Origin: Pantoea sp. Mb-10
Lineage (GTDB): Bacteria > Pseudomonadota > Gammaproteobacteria > Enterobacterales > Enterobacteriaceae
Reading direction: 5' to 3'
Assembly (NCBI RefSeq): GCF_021272205.1
Contig: NZ_JAJSDX010000001.1
Location: forward strand, 310,001 to 374,000
Length of the DNA: 64,000 nucleotides
Positions 49,356-58,449 of the stretch are shown here, piece by piece (positions within the stretch are counted from its first letter, which is position 1; each line of letters opens with the position of its first letter). The translations under genes and the position numbers were made by a program. Below the pieces are notes generated by a model. The model searched no databases and was not told where the DNA came from. It saw nothing but the letters and a program-made list of their open reading frames with translations.

Positions 49356-49862
49356 TTACAGCAGAAGTGATCCGCTGGCCAGTGCAGCGGGACGCTCCAG
49401 CGCCAGTAAGAACGCTTTCACCTGCAGTCCGCCGGCAAAACCGGTGAGCGTGCCGTTGCTGCCAATCACGCGGTGGCACGGCGCCATAATCGAGAGCGGG
49501 TTTTTACCGTTAGCCGCGCCCACTGCGCGCACCGCCTTGGGATGGCCAATCTGTTCGGCGATCTGCCGATAGCTGCGCGTTTCCCCAAAGGGGATCGTCA
49601 TGAGCGCCTGCCACACTTTTTTCTGAAATGGCGTCCCCACGGTATCAAACGGCATATCAAACTGCTGCCGCTGCCCGGCAAAATAGGCCTGCAGTTGGCG
49701 TTCGGCTTCACACAAAAGGGGATGTGCGTCATTACGGCTAACAGGCTGCAGCGGCACGCGCTGCGCGCGTTCGTTTTCCCATAAGATGGCGGACAGTCCA
49801 CGATCGGTGGCAATGAGGGTCAGCTCCCCCACCGGCGTGTGGGTGGTTTTAGCGTGATACAT
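49356..49862 (-). CDS. ogt: Methylated-DNA--protein-cysteine methyltransferase (Ogt type)
   Basis: 168 residues. Suicide repair of O6-methylguanine. Active-site motif PCHRVI is intact, preceded by VGAANGKNPLSI; the helix-turn-helix is around GETRSYRQIAEQIG. The ATG at 49862 has GGAGG. It is divergent from an Ada-AlkA gene, so the two form an alkylation-repair pair. Confidence 0.92.
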   Translation of the reverse strand: MYHAKTTHTPVGELTLIATDRGLSAILWENERAQRVPLQPVSRNDAHPLLCEAERQLQAYFAGQRQQFDMPFDTVGTPFQKKVWQALMTIPFGETRSYRQIAEQIGHPKAVRAVGAANGKNPLSIMAPCHRVIGSNGTLTGFAGGLQVKAFLLALERPAALASGSLLL

Positions 49863-49921
49863 GGGGCAACCTCCGGTCATAACAAGAGCGGCTATTATCG
49901 CACTTTACACGTGATGCACTG

Positions 49922-49968
49922 GCTGTTTTCGGACACGAGCATAAACTGATTAGCTGTCCGAAAACAGC
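49922..49968. promoter_or_regulatory. 14-bp perfect inverted repeat between ogt and ada-alkA
   Basis: Arms GCTGTTTTCGGACA (49922-49935) and TGTCCGAAAACAGC (49955-49968) with a 19-base spacer. It lies in the divergent promoter region. It could be an operator binding a dimer or a large hairpin; it does not fit the LexA or Ada-box consensus. Confidence 0.6.
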
Positions 49969-50020
49969 GAGTACCCACGGCGGCATTAGATAAAGATGCT
50001 GTTCTTTGCCGGAGAAGATG

Positions 50021-51490
50021 ATGTTCGATCCAGACACTGCCTACCAGGCGCTCACCGCGCGCGACAGCCGATTCGATGGCCTTTTTTTTGTGGGCGTCAC
50101 TTCAACCGGTATTTACTGCCGACCCATCTGCCCGGTAAAAGCGCCGATGCAGAAAAATTGCCTGTTTTTTAGCAGCGCGGAAGCCGCAGAGCAGGCGCAT
50201 TTTCGCCCCTGTCTTCGCTGCCGCCCTGAGCTCGCCCCGGGATTGGCCCCCGTGGACAGCCATCACCGCATCGCCGATCGCCTGATTCGCCGGATAGAAG
50301 AGGGGTTGCTGGAAGAGCATGAGACGCTGGCCGACATTGCCCGCGAGTTCAATCTCAGCGAGCGACAGTTGCGCCGCGTGGTACAGCAAGAGTTAGGCGT
50401 TTCCCCGTTAGCGCTGCGACAGACGCGACGGATGTTGCTCGCGAAGCAGCTGTTAACGGAAACCGCGTTGCCCATCACCGATATCGCCTATGCCAGCGGG
50501 TTTCGCAGTTTACGCCGCTTTAACGCGGTGTTTCAGGCACGCTACCGCATGACGCCGTCCCGACTGCGCAAACACCTACAGCAGGAGGCCGACACGGCCA
50601 TGCAGGAGAGCGCCACGCTGCGCCTGAGCTATCGTCCGCCTTATGACTGGGACGCTCTGCTGGCGTTTCTTGCCCTGCGCGTGATGAAAGAGGTGGAGTG
50701 GGTGCACGCGGGCTTTTACCACCGAACCGTCTCGCTGGGCGGCCACCACGGCTGGATCCGCGTCGGTCATTTACCCGAAAAGCAGGCGCTACACGTCGAG
50801 TTCAGCACCACGCTGGTTCCGGTTTTACCTCTGCTGCTGCGCCGCTTGCGCGATCTGTTTGATCTGGATGCTCAGCCACTGCGCATCAGTGAGCAGTTGG
50901 GCGCCGATCCCCTGCTGCATGAGAGCGTAACGCGTTTTCCGGGCCTGCGCGTGCCGGGGGCGTTTGATGGCTTCGAGCTGGCGCTGCGCGCCATTCTAGG
51001 ACAGCAGGTGACGGTTAAAGCCGCGACCACGCTGAGTTGCCGTATGGCGGAGCGCTTCGGCATCCCCTTCACCACGCCGTGGCCTGCCCTCTCTCGCCTG
51101 CCCCCTGACGCTGAGCTGCTGGCTGGCGCCTCCGTGGAGGAGATTGCCCCCCTTGGCATCGTACGCACCCGCGCGCAAGCTATCCTGCATCTGGCGCAGG
51201 CCTGCACATCAGGGGCGCTGCGTTTTCACGGTGCAACGCCACCTGATGAGGTTCAGCAGCAGTTGATGAGCATTAAAGGTATTGGGCCGTGGACGGCAAG
51301 CTATATCGCGATGCGCGCGCTGCGCTGGCCGGACGCATTTCCCAAAGAGGATATCGCGATCCGCAATAATCTAGGCGGCCTCAGCGCCAAAGCCGCTGAG
51401 CAGCGCGCCCAGGCCTGGCGGCCATGGCGCAGCTATGCGGTACTGCACATCTGGCAGAGCCTGACGCCGCCGAAAGCAACGAAGCCGTAG
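50021..51490 (+). CDS. Ada-AlkA fusion: methyl sensor/AraC HTH + DNA-3-methyladenine glycosylase II
   Basis: 489 residues. N-terminal Ada zinc domain with four Cys (GIYCRPICPVKAP, then CLRCRPE), which in Ada takes the methyl group from phosphotriesters; AraC-type HTH (about 85-185); AlkA N-terminal domain (about 195-280); HhH-GPD glycosylase (about 290-480) with LRAILGQQVTVKAA, the hairpin IKGIGPWTASYIAMRA, and the likely catalytic Asp in FPKEDIAI. Removes alkylated bases and probably regulates its own synthesis. The ATG at 50021 has GGAG at 7 bases; an adjacent ATG and an upstream TTG also lie in frame. Confidence 0.9.
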   Translation: MFDPDTAYQALTARDSRFDGLFFVGVTSTGIYCRPICPVKAPMQKNCLFFSSAEAAEQAHFRPCLRCRPELAPGLAPVDSHHRIADRLIRRIEEGLLEEHETLADIAREFNLSERQLRRVVQQELGVSPLALRQTRRMLLAKQLLTETALPITDIAYASGFRSLRRFNAVFQARYRMTPSRLRKHLQQEADTAMQESATLRLSYRPPYDWDALLAFLALRVMKEVEWVHAGFYHRTVSLGGHHGWIRVGHLPEKQALHVEFSTTLVPVLPLLLRRLRDLFDLDAQPLRISEQLGADPLLHESVTRFPGLRVPGAFDGFELALRAILGQQVTVKAATTLSCRMAERFGIPFTTPWPALSRLPPDAELLAGASVEEIAPLGIVRTRAQAILHLAQACTSGALRFHGATPPDEVQQQLMSIKGIGPWTASYIAMRALRWPDAFPKEDIAIRNNLGGLSAKAAEQRAQAWRPWRSYAVLHIWQSLTPPKATKP

Positions 51491-51544
51491 CGACCGTCCT
51501 GCGGCAGGTTCTCATCCTGCACGTTTTCGTTCCGCGCCCGAAAA

Positions 51545-51572
51545 CGAAAAAAGCGCCTGTTAGGCGCTTTTC
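51545..51572 (-). terminator. Terminator copy in the distal repeat
   Basis: Stem AAGCGCC/GGCGCTT with T-run on the minus strand, 3' to a tRNA-Lys tail copy. Identical apart from one base to the copies 178 and 356 bases to the right. Confidence 0.8.
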
Positions 51573-51722
51573 TCTAAATCTGGTGGGTCGTGCAGGATGG
51601 CCTCGTCCCCTTCGGGGACTCGCCCTGCGGGTGATGCTTACGCATCAGCCTGCATCGCAACGGCGATGCAGTCGACCTGCGGCAGGTTCTCATCCTGCAC
51701 GTTTTCGTTCCGCGCCCGAAAA

Positions 51723-51750
51723 CGAAAAAAGCGCCCGTTAGGCGCTTTTC
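51723..51750 (-). terminator. Terminator copy in the middle repeat
   Basis: Same hairpin and T-run as at 51545, one 178-bp unit to the right, again behind a tRNA-Lys tail copy. Confidence 0.8.
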
Positions 51751-51900
51751 TCTAAATCTGGTGGGTCGTGCAGGATGGCCTTGTCCCCTCCGGGGACTCG
51801 CCCTGCGGGTGATGCTGGCGCATCAGCCTGCATCGCAACGGCGATGCAGTCGACCTGCGGCAGGTTCTCATCCTGCACGTTTTCGTTCCGCGCCCGAAAA

Positions 51901-51928
51901 CGAAAAAAGCGCCCGTTAGGCGCTTTTC
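51901..51928 (-). terminator. Terminator directly after the tRNA-Lys array
   Basis: AAGCGCC/GGCGCTT-type stem with T-run on the minus strand, 8 bases past the CCA end of the last tRNA-Lys gene. Confidence 0.88.
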
Positions 51929-51936
51929 TCTAAATC

Positions 51937-52012
51937 TGGTGGGTCGTGCAGGATTCGAACCTGCGACCAATTGATTAAAAGTCAACTGCTCTACCAACTG
52001 AGCTAACGACCC
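51937..52012 (-). tRNA. tRNA-Lys (UUU), promoter-distal copy
   Basis: 76 bases with encoded CCA. Acceptor GGGTCGT/ACGACCC, D-loop TAGCTCAGTTGGTAGAGCA, anticodon TTT in GACTTTTAATC, T-arm GGTTCGAATCC. It matches E. coli tRNA-Lys as I recall it. The distal repeats start at its 3' end. Confidence 0.98.
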
Positions 52013-52038
52013 GCTCGAAAGGCTTCATTCTAATTTGA

Positions 52039-52114
52039 TGGTGGGTCGTGCAGGATTCGAACCTGCGACCAATTGATTAAAAGTCAACTGCTCTACCAAC
52101 TGAGCTAACGACCC
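52039..52114 (-). tRNA. tRNA-Lys (UUU), middle copy
   Basis: 76 bases with encoded CCA, identical to the flanking copies; separated by 26 bases from the distal copy. Confidence 0.98.
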
Positions 52115-52165
52115 ATCAGAATTATGAAGCGCACTGAAGAAGATATCCCAACCATCGTGGAAAGA

Positions 52166-52241
52166 TGGTGGGTCGTGCAGGATTCGAACCTGCGACCAAT
52201 TGATTAAAAGTCAACTGCTCTACCAACTGAGCTAACGACCC
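52166..52241 (-). tRNA. tRNA-Lys (UUU), promoter-proximal copy
   Basis: 76 bases with encoded CCA, identical to the other two; 51 bases from the middle copy. E. coli has lysine and valine tRNA genes at this same place between cpoB and nadA; no valine tRNA is present here. Confidence 0.98.
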
Positions 52242-52292
52242 CTCTTCAGCGTTGCCATTACTTATTAAGATATGTCCCGGCAACGGCGGCAT

Positions 52293-52320
52293 ATATTACT
52301 GATTTAGCGGGAGGGCGCAA
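52293..52320 (-). promoter_or_regulatory. Promoter of the tRNA-Lys operon
   Basis: On the minus strand: -35 TTGCGC (52320-52315), 16-base spacer, -10 TAATAT (52298-52293), then a GC-rich GCCGCCG discriminator typical of stringently controlled stable-RNA promoters. Confidence 0.75.
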
Positions 52321-52366
52321 CCCTTATTTTCCCCCTAAACACTCAATCGCTTACCTTTCATGCTGC

Positions 52367-52396
52367 AAGACCAGAAATCATACGAAATCTGGTCTT
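52367..52396 (-). terminator. Hairpin after cpoB
   Basis: 9-bp perfect stem AAGACCAGA/TCTGGTCTT just downstream of the cpoB stop. The T content after the stem is low, so it may be a 3'-end stabiliser rather than an efficient terminator. Confidence 0.55.
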
Positions 52397-52407
52397 TAAT
52401 GCTCACA

Positions 52408-53208
52408 TTACAAACTGGCGATACGCTTTTGCGCCAGCTTCGCAGACTCGGTGTTAGGAAACTGCTTGATCACTTGCTGATAGACCGCTTTCGCTTTGGC
52501 CGTATCATTTTTGTCCTGCATGATCACGCCCACCTTAAATAACGCTTCCGCTGCTTTCGGTGATTTGGGGTAATTTTTCACAACCGAGGCAAAATAATAG
52601 GCCGCGTCGTCTTTTTTACCCTTGTTGTAATACAGCTGACCGAGCCAGTAATTCGCATTAGGCTGATAGGTGGAGTCAGGATATTTCTTCACCCACGCTT
52701 GCAGCGCAGCGATTGCCTGATCGTACTGCTTTTTCTCCAAGATCAGCGCCACGGCTGCATTGTAGTCCGTGTTGGCATCACCGGTTTGCGCAGGCGCGGC
52801 GCTATCGCCTGCCGCACTATTGCCGGCGGAAGCCTCAGCGTTTCCCGCCGCGTTGGCGGCAGCATCACCGTTTGCCGGTGCGGATGCATTACTGTTGCTG
52901 CTGCTCAAACTATCGATCTGCTGATAAAGCTGCTTCTGGCGCTCAATCACCTGATTCAATTGATAGCTATTTTGCTGGATTTGACCACGTAGCGAATCGA
53001 TATCGCTTTGGTTATCGCCCATCTGCTGCTGAAGCTGCTGCAGAAGCTGTGCCTGAGCATTGGAGATGCGTTCAAGATTGGTGACACGGTCTTCGACCGA
53101 GCCAGAGCCAACGTTACTGATTGACGCCTGGGCATTAGCGGCCCAAGGGGCCGCTACGCCAACCAGTAACGACAGACTCAACAGGTGAAGTCTGAAGTTA
53201 CTAATCAT
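52408..53208 (-). CDS. cpoB: Cell division coordinator CpoB (YbgF)
   Basis: 266 residues. Signal peptide ending AANA (about residue 26); coiled-coil trimerisation region (about 40-100) rich in Gln; a low-complexity Ala/Asn/Gly linker; then tetratricopeptide repeats (about 145-266). CpoB couples peptidoglycan synthesis to outer-membrane constriction with Tol-Pal. Last gene of the tol-pal operon, 9 bases after pal. Confidence 0.95.
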   Translation of the reverse strand: MISNFRLHLLSLSLLVGVAAPWAANAQASISNVGSGSVEDRVTNLERISNAQAQLLQQLQQQMGDNQSDIDSLRGQIQQNSYQLNQVIERQKQLYQQIDSLSSSNSNASAPANGDAAANAAGNAEASAGNSAAGDSAAPAQTGDANTDYNAAVALILEKKQYDQAIAALQAWVKKYPDSTYQPNANYWLGQLYYNKGKKDDAAYYFASVVKNYPKSPKAAEALFKVGVIMQDKNDTAKAKAVYQQVIKQFPNTESAKLAQKRIASL

Positions 53209-53217
53209 GTGATTCTC

Positions 53218-53739
53218 TTAGTAAACCAGTACGGCACGACGGTTTTTAGCGTAAGCCGCTTCGTCATGGCCCAGTACAGCAGGTTTTTCTTTACCGTAAG
53301 AAACGATAGACATCTGGTCAGCAGACACGCCTTTGCCCTGCAGGTACATTTTCACGGCGTTAGCACGACGCTCGCCCAGTGCAATGTTGTACTCTGGGGT
53401 ACCGCGCTCATCCGCGTGACCTTCGATGGTGACTTTATAAGACGGGTTGCCACGCAGGAAAGCCGCGTGCTGATCCAGCATCTGTGCGTAATCAGACTGG
53501 ACGTCGTATTTGTCCAGACCGAAGTAAACGATGTTGTTCTGCTGCAGCTGCTGCATTTGCAGACGAGCCTGCTCATCAGAAGACATGTTGCCGTTCATGC
53601 CAGAACCGGAACCGTAAGCACCGTCAGTGCCGCCCATGCCGGTCTGATCGTTGTTGTTGTTTTTGTGAGAGCTACATGCAGCCACCGCGAGAACCGGCAG
53701 AGCCAGCATCAAACCCTTCAGCATTTTGTTCAGTTGCAT
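53218..53739 (-). CDS. pal: Peptidoglycan-associated lipoprotein Pal
   Basis: 173 residues, as in E. coli. Lipobox LAVAAC (Cys22), an Asn/Gly-rich linker, then an OmpA-like domain with [22 protein letters not shown] that binds diaminopimelate. Anchors the outer membrane and binds TolB. AGGAT precedes the ATG at 53739. Confidence 0.97.
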   Translation of the reverse strand: MQLNKMLKGLMLALPVLAVAACSSHKNNNNDQTGMGGTDGAYGSGSGMNGNMSSDEQARLQMQQLQQNNIVYFGLDKYDVQSDYAQMLDQHAAFLRGNPSYKVTIEGHADERGTPEYNIALGERRANAVKMYLQGKGVSADQMSIVSYGKEKPAVLGHDEAAYAKNRRAVLVY

Positions 53740-53803
53740 TTTTTTAATCCTATTATTTTGTTTGCCACACATTTACTCCCCCGCCGCGCGAGGGAGCCAT
53801 GCA

Positions 53804-55099
53804 TCACAGATACGGCGACCAGGCAGGGAATTTGACCTGTCCATCGGTTGCCGGAAGACGCGCTTTGAAACGCCCGTCGGTTGACACTAACTGCAGCACG
53901 GAACCCATTCCCTGAGTAGAGCTATAGATAACCATTGTGCCGTTGGGTGCCAGACTTGGCGTTTCATCCAGGAACGTATCCGTTATTGTTTGAACGGCTC
54001 CCGTTACCAGATCTTGTTTGGCGACGTGCTGCGCGCCACCGGCGCTGCTAATCATCACCATGGTTTTACCGTCGGTTGACACATCCGCATCCTGGTTTTG
54101 CGCACCTTCCCAGGTAATACGTTGTGGCGTACCGCCGTTAATACTGACTTTATAAATCTGAGGCGCACCGGCTTGGTCTGAAGTGTAGGCCAGCGTCTGG
54201 CTGTCAGGGAACCACGTCGGTTCAGTGCTGTTGTAACGGCCGTCTGTAACCTGGCGCGTCTGACCAGAGGCTAAATCCATCACGTAAAGGTTCAGGCTAC
54301 CGGTTTTTGACAGGGCAAAGGCCAGCTTAGAGCCGTCTGGTGAGAAGGCTGGTGCACCGTTGTGACGTGGATAGGAAGCGACCTGACGAATGGCACCGTT
54401 TGCCAGCGTCTGCACCACCAGCGCTGACTTGCCGCTTTCAAAGGTCACGTAAGCGACTTTGCTGCCGTCTGGGGACCAGGCGGGCGACATCAGCGGCTGC
54501 GGTGAACGATGGACCACAAACTGGTTGTAACCGTCGTAGTCGGACACGCGCAGTTCATAGGGGAACTGCCCGCCATTGGTCTGCACAACGTAAGCAATAC
54601 GGGTACGGAATGCGCCTTTGATGCCCGTCAGCTTCTCGAAAACTTCATCACTGGCGGTGTGTGCCGCATAGCGCAGCCACTGTTTGGTGACTTTAAAGGA
54701 GTTCTGCGCCAGCACGCTGCCCGGCGCACCGCCGGTATCGACCAGCTGGTAAGCAATCTGATAGCTGCCATCGGGATTAGGCGTGACTTGTCCCACGACA
54801 ACGGCATCAATACCCAATGCACTCCAGGCCGCAGGTTGAACTTCCTGCGCGCTGGTGGGCTGCTGTGGCAAGCGTGAGCGGTCCAGTGGGTTGAACTTAC
54901 CGCTATTGCGCAGGTCGGCAGAAACGATGCCGCCGATATCTTCCGGCGCGGCACCGGAGCCAGCCCATTTAAACGGAACAACACCAATGGGACGGGCGGT
55001 ATTCACGCCCTGCGTAATTTCAATGCGTACTTCCGCATGCAGCATGGCTGCCCACAGCAGTACAAAAAAACCTAAGGTTACACGAAGTGCCTGCTTCAT
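53804..55099 (-). CDS. tolB: Tol-Pal system protein TolB
   Basis: 431 residues. Signal peptide (about 1-21, ending LHA), N-terminal alpha/beta domain and C-terminal six-bladed propeller with WD40-like [12 protein letters not shown] and [12 protein letters not shown] blades. Periplasmic partner of Pal. The ATG at 55099 has GGGAG and matches E. coli; the frame is open to 55156. Confidence 0.97.
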   Translation of the reverse strand: MKQALRVTLGFFVLLWAAMLHAEVRIEITQGVNTARPIGVVPFKWAGSGAAPEDIGGIVSADLRNSGKFNPLDRSRLPQQPTSAQEVQPAAWSALGIDAVVVGQVTPNPDGSYQIAYQLVDTGGAPGSVLAQNSFKVTKQWLRYAAHTASDEVFEKLTGIKGAFRTRIAYVVQTNGGQFPYELRVSDYDGYNQFVVHRSPQPLMSPAWSPDGSKVAYVTFESGKSALVVQTLANGAIRQVASYPRHNGAPAFSPDGSKLAFALSKTGSLNLYVMDLASGQTRQVTDGRYNSTEPTWFPDSQTLAYTSDQAGAPQIYKVSINGGTPQRITWEGAQNQDADVSTDGKTMVMISSAGGAQHVAKQDLVTGAVQTITDTFLDETPSLAPNGTMVIYSSTQGMGSVLQLVSTDGRFKARLPATDGQVKFPAWSPYL

Positions 55100-55213
55100 T
55101 TTTTCTCCCTTACCTGAACCGGGGTTCACGATAATTCGCACAGTTCCTGAAAACACGAGTAGTCATAAAATACGGCAAGCTAACCTTAGTTCAACCTGCC
55201 GTAAGTTACTGCA

Positions 55214-56494
55214 TTATTCCGGTTTGAAACGCATCGGCGCGTTTTTAAACACTTCATACACCGCCTGAGAAGGCGGCTTGGGAATACGGGCCTGCTTCGC
55301 GGCTGTGATGGCCGCCTGACACAGTGCGGGATCGCCACCTTCAGCTTTCACGTCAATCAGTAAACCATCCGGCGCCAGCTTAATGCGCAGGTTGCATTCC
55401 TTGCCACGGAACGTGTCTGCATCGTAAAAGCGGCTTTGAATCGCGCCCACCACTTGTCCAAGGTAGGAGTTGATTTCTGCACCAGAGGCGCCCGCCTTCT
55501 TCTGATTACCCTGGCCTGCTGCGCCGCCGCCAGCGGATGAACCGCTTTTCGGCGCATTCTTACCCGAGCTTAGACCGCCGAGCAGATCGTCCACATCGCT
55601 TTCATTCTTGGCCGCTTCCGCCGCCGCTTTTTTCTTCGCATCAGCAGCCGCTTTCGCTTTGGCTGCGGCTTCGGCCTTGGCTTTCGCAGCAGCGTCGGCT
55701 TTTGCTTTTGCTGCAGCGTCAGCTTTGGCTTTCGCTTCCGCTGCGGCTTTCTCTTTGGCCGCCTCGGCCGCTTTCTCTTTGGCTTCCTGAACGGCTTTGG
55801 CCTTCGCTTCTGCCGCCGCCTGAGCTTTGGCTTCCGACTCAGCCTTGGCTTTGGCCTCGGCTGCGGCTTTAGCTTGCTCGGCCGCTTTCTCTTTGGCGGC
55901 TTCGGCTGCGGCGGCTTTAGCCTGCGCTTCGGCTTTTTTCTTCGCGTCAGCGGCGGCTTGTTTCGCCTGCTCTTCAGCTTTGGCTTTCGCATCCGCAGCG
56001 GCCTTAGCCTGTGCATCTGCTTCAGCTTTCGCATCGGCTTTTGCTTTTGCGGCAGCCGCCTCAGCGGCCTTTTGCTGTTCCTGAGCCTGTTTCGCAGCCG
56101 TTTCAGCCGCTTTCTGCTGCTCAGCCTGCTGTTTAGCCTGCTCTTTGGCTTCCTGCTGGGCTTGCAAACGCTCTTTTTCCATCTCTTTCAGGCGCTGCTG
56201 CTCGGCGGCTTGCTTCTGCTGTAGCTCTTCTGCCTGCTGCTGTGCCTGCTTTTCACGCTGCTGTTCGGCGCGCTGACTGTCTCGCTGCTGATTCTGCTGG
56301 CGGTTATATTGCTCCACCATGGCACCTGAATCGACCATCACCGCATCGATATCACTGCCGCCCCCGCCGCCGCTGGATTCGATTTTTTCGTTAAACGAGC
56401 TCCAAATCAGCAGGGCAATAAGCACGATGTGCAGCAGCACCGAAATGATAATTGCGCGTTTTAACTTCTCGTTCTGTTCGGTTGCCTTCGACAC
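55214..56494 (-). CDS. tolA: TolA, inner-to-outer membrane bridge
   Basis: 426 residues. One membrane helix (about 13-34) with the SH-type LLHI sequence, a Gly-rich hinge, a very long Ala/Lys/Glu/Gln helical domain (about 60-310) rich in AKA(K/D/E)A units, and a C-terminal globular domain (about 330-426). It transmits proton-motive force energy from TolQR to Pal. The repeat-rich codons give long spurious open frames on the other strand. Confidence 0.96.
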   Translation of the reverse strand: MSKATEQNEKLKRAIIISVLLHIVLIALLIWSSFNEKIESSGGGGGSDIDAVMVDSGAMVEQYNRQQNQQRDSQRAEQQREKQAQQQAEELQQKQAAEQQRLKEMEKERLQAQQEAKEQAKQQAEQQKAAETAAKQAQEQQKAAEAAAAKAKADAKAEADAQAKAAADAKAKAEEQAKQAAADAKKKAEAQAKAAAAEAAKEKAAEQAKAAAEAKAKAESEAKAQAAAEAKAKAVQEAKEKAAEAAKEKAAAEAKAKADAAAKAKADAAAKAKAEAAAKAKAAADAKKKAAAEAAKNESDVDDLLGGLSSGKNAPKSGSSAGGGAAGQGNQKKAGASGAEINSYLGQVVGAIQSRFYDADTFRGKECNLRIKLAPDGLLIDVKAEGGDPALCQAAITAAKQARIPKPPSQAVYEVFKNAPMRFKPE

Positions 56495-56519
56495 TCTCGG
56501 TTCCCAAAAACAATTCGCT

Positions 56520-56948
56520 TTAAATCGGCTGCGTCATCAAACCGACAGATTTCACGCCAGCCTGATGCAGCAGGTTAAGCGCCTTGATGATTTCGTCGTA
56601 AGGCACATCTTTCGCACCGCCGATCAGGAAGACGGTTTTTGGATTCGCTTCGATGCGGCGCTGTGCTTCACTCACCACCTGCTCGGGGGGCAGCTGCGTC
56701 ATGCGGTCGTGATCGACCACCAGGCTGTACTGCCCTACCCCTGCCACTTCCACAATAACCGGGGGATTATCGTCGGTCGATACGGTTTTCGAATCCGTAG
56801 CATCGGGCAGATCCACCTCGACGCTCTGCGTGATAATCGGCGCAGTCGCCATAAAGATGAGCAGCAACACCAACAGCACGTCCAGCAGTGGAACAATGTT
56901 AATTTCCGACTTAAGGTCGCGACGCCCGCGACCACGCGTTCTGGCCAT
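56520..56948 (-). CDS. tolR: Tol-Pal protein TolR
   Basis: 142 residues, as in E. coli. Single helix near the N-terminus with the proton-path Asp in INIVPLLDVLLVLLL; ExbD/TolR periplasmic domain follows. Forms the motor with TolQ. The ATG at 56948 lies 13 bases after tolQ; the frame is open far upstream inside tolQ. Confidence 0.96.
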   Translation of the reverse strand: MARTRGRGRRDLKSEINIVPLLDVLLVLLLIFMATAPIITQSVEVDLPDATDSKTVSTDDNPPVIVEVAGVGQYSLVVDHDRMTQLPPEQVVSEAQRRIEANPKTVFLIGGAKDVPYDEIIKALNLLHQAGVKSVGLMTQPI

Positions 56949-56961
56949 CGTTAACCTCGAC

Positions 56962-58049
<1,088 letters not shown>

Positions 58050-58323
58050 TCTACATCCCGGTCTCATTTTAAACGTTGCTACTATACGCAAGAGCGATCC
58101 GCTTGGGAATGCTCCGCTATGGCCAGGAGAAAATAATTATCACACGTTAACACTCTGAAGGATTTACCGGTGACTTCTTGACCAAAGACTGACACAGGCT
58201 CACTTTACAAGGAAAGTTTGCCCTTAAAAGTCCGGTAAATGAGGTTTAAGACGCTCTGGCGCCTCAAGGGAAGGGATAAGCCGGTGAGCAAGGACTCAAC
58301 GGCCCTTGCTGCACCTTTTCGGG

Positions 58324-58434
58324 TTACTTTTGGCTCTGCGCACTCACGTCTTCTGCTTGCTCAATGGCCAGCGCCGTAATGATGCCAAACGCACAGGCCA
58401 GCAAGGTGCCAAGAATCCAGGCAAAATACCACAT
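58324..58434 (-). CDS. cydX: CydX, small subunit of cytochrome bd-I
   Basis: 36 residues, MWYFAWILGTLLACAFGIIT..., one membrane helix; nearly the same as E. coli CydX (37 residues) over its first half. Needed for stable, active CydAB. AAGGAG precedes the ATG, 15 bases after cydB. Confidence 0.95.
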   Translation of the reverse strand: MWYFAWILGTLLACAFGIITALAIEQAEDVSAQSQK

Positions 58435-58449
58435 GGTGTGTCTCCTTTC

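Larger units (their letters stand above)
51498..51940 (-). repeat. 178-bp tandem repeats ending in tRNA-Lys 3' tails (rtT-like)
   Basis: Copies of CCTGCGGCAGG mark starts at 51498, 51676 and 51854, a period of exactly 178 bases; the third copy runs into the real tRNA-Lys. On the minus strand each unit carries the last 18 bases or so of tRNA-Lys including CCA, a terminator hairpin, and several small stem-loops (GTCCCC/GGGGAC, TGATGC/GCATCA, TGCATCGC/GCGATGCA, CGTTTTCG/CGAAAACG). This is the organisation I know from the E. coli tyrT distal repeats (rtT RNA, 178-bp period). Confidence 0.85.

Noticed and set aside
51576-51778. Truncated tRNA-Lys pseudogenes in the distal repeats
   Set aside because: Only about 18 bases of tRNA are present per unit; they are part of an rtT-like tandem repeat rather than decayed genes.
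55570-56224. Long frames on both strands opposite or within tolA
   Set aside because: Low-complexity Ala/Lys codons of TolA leave other frames open.
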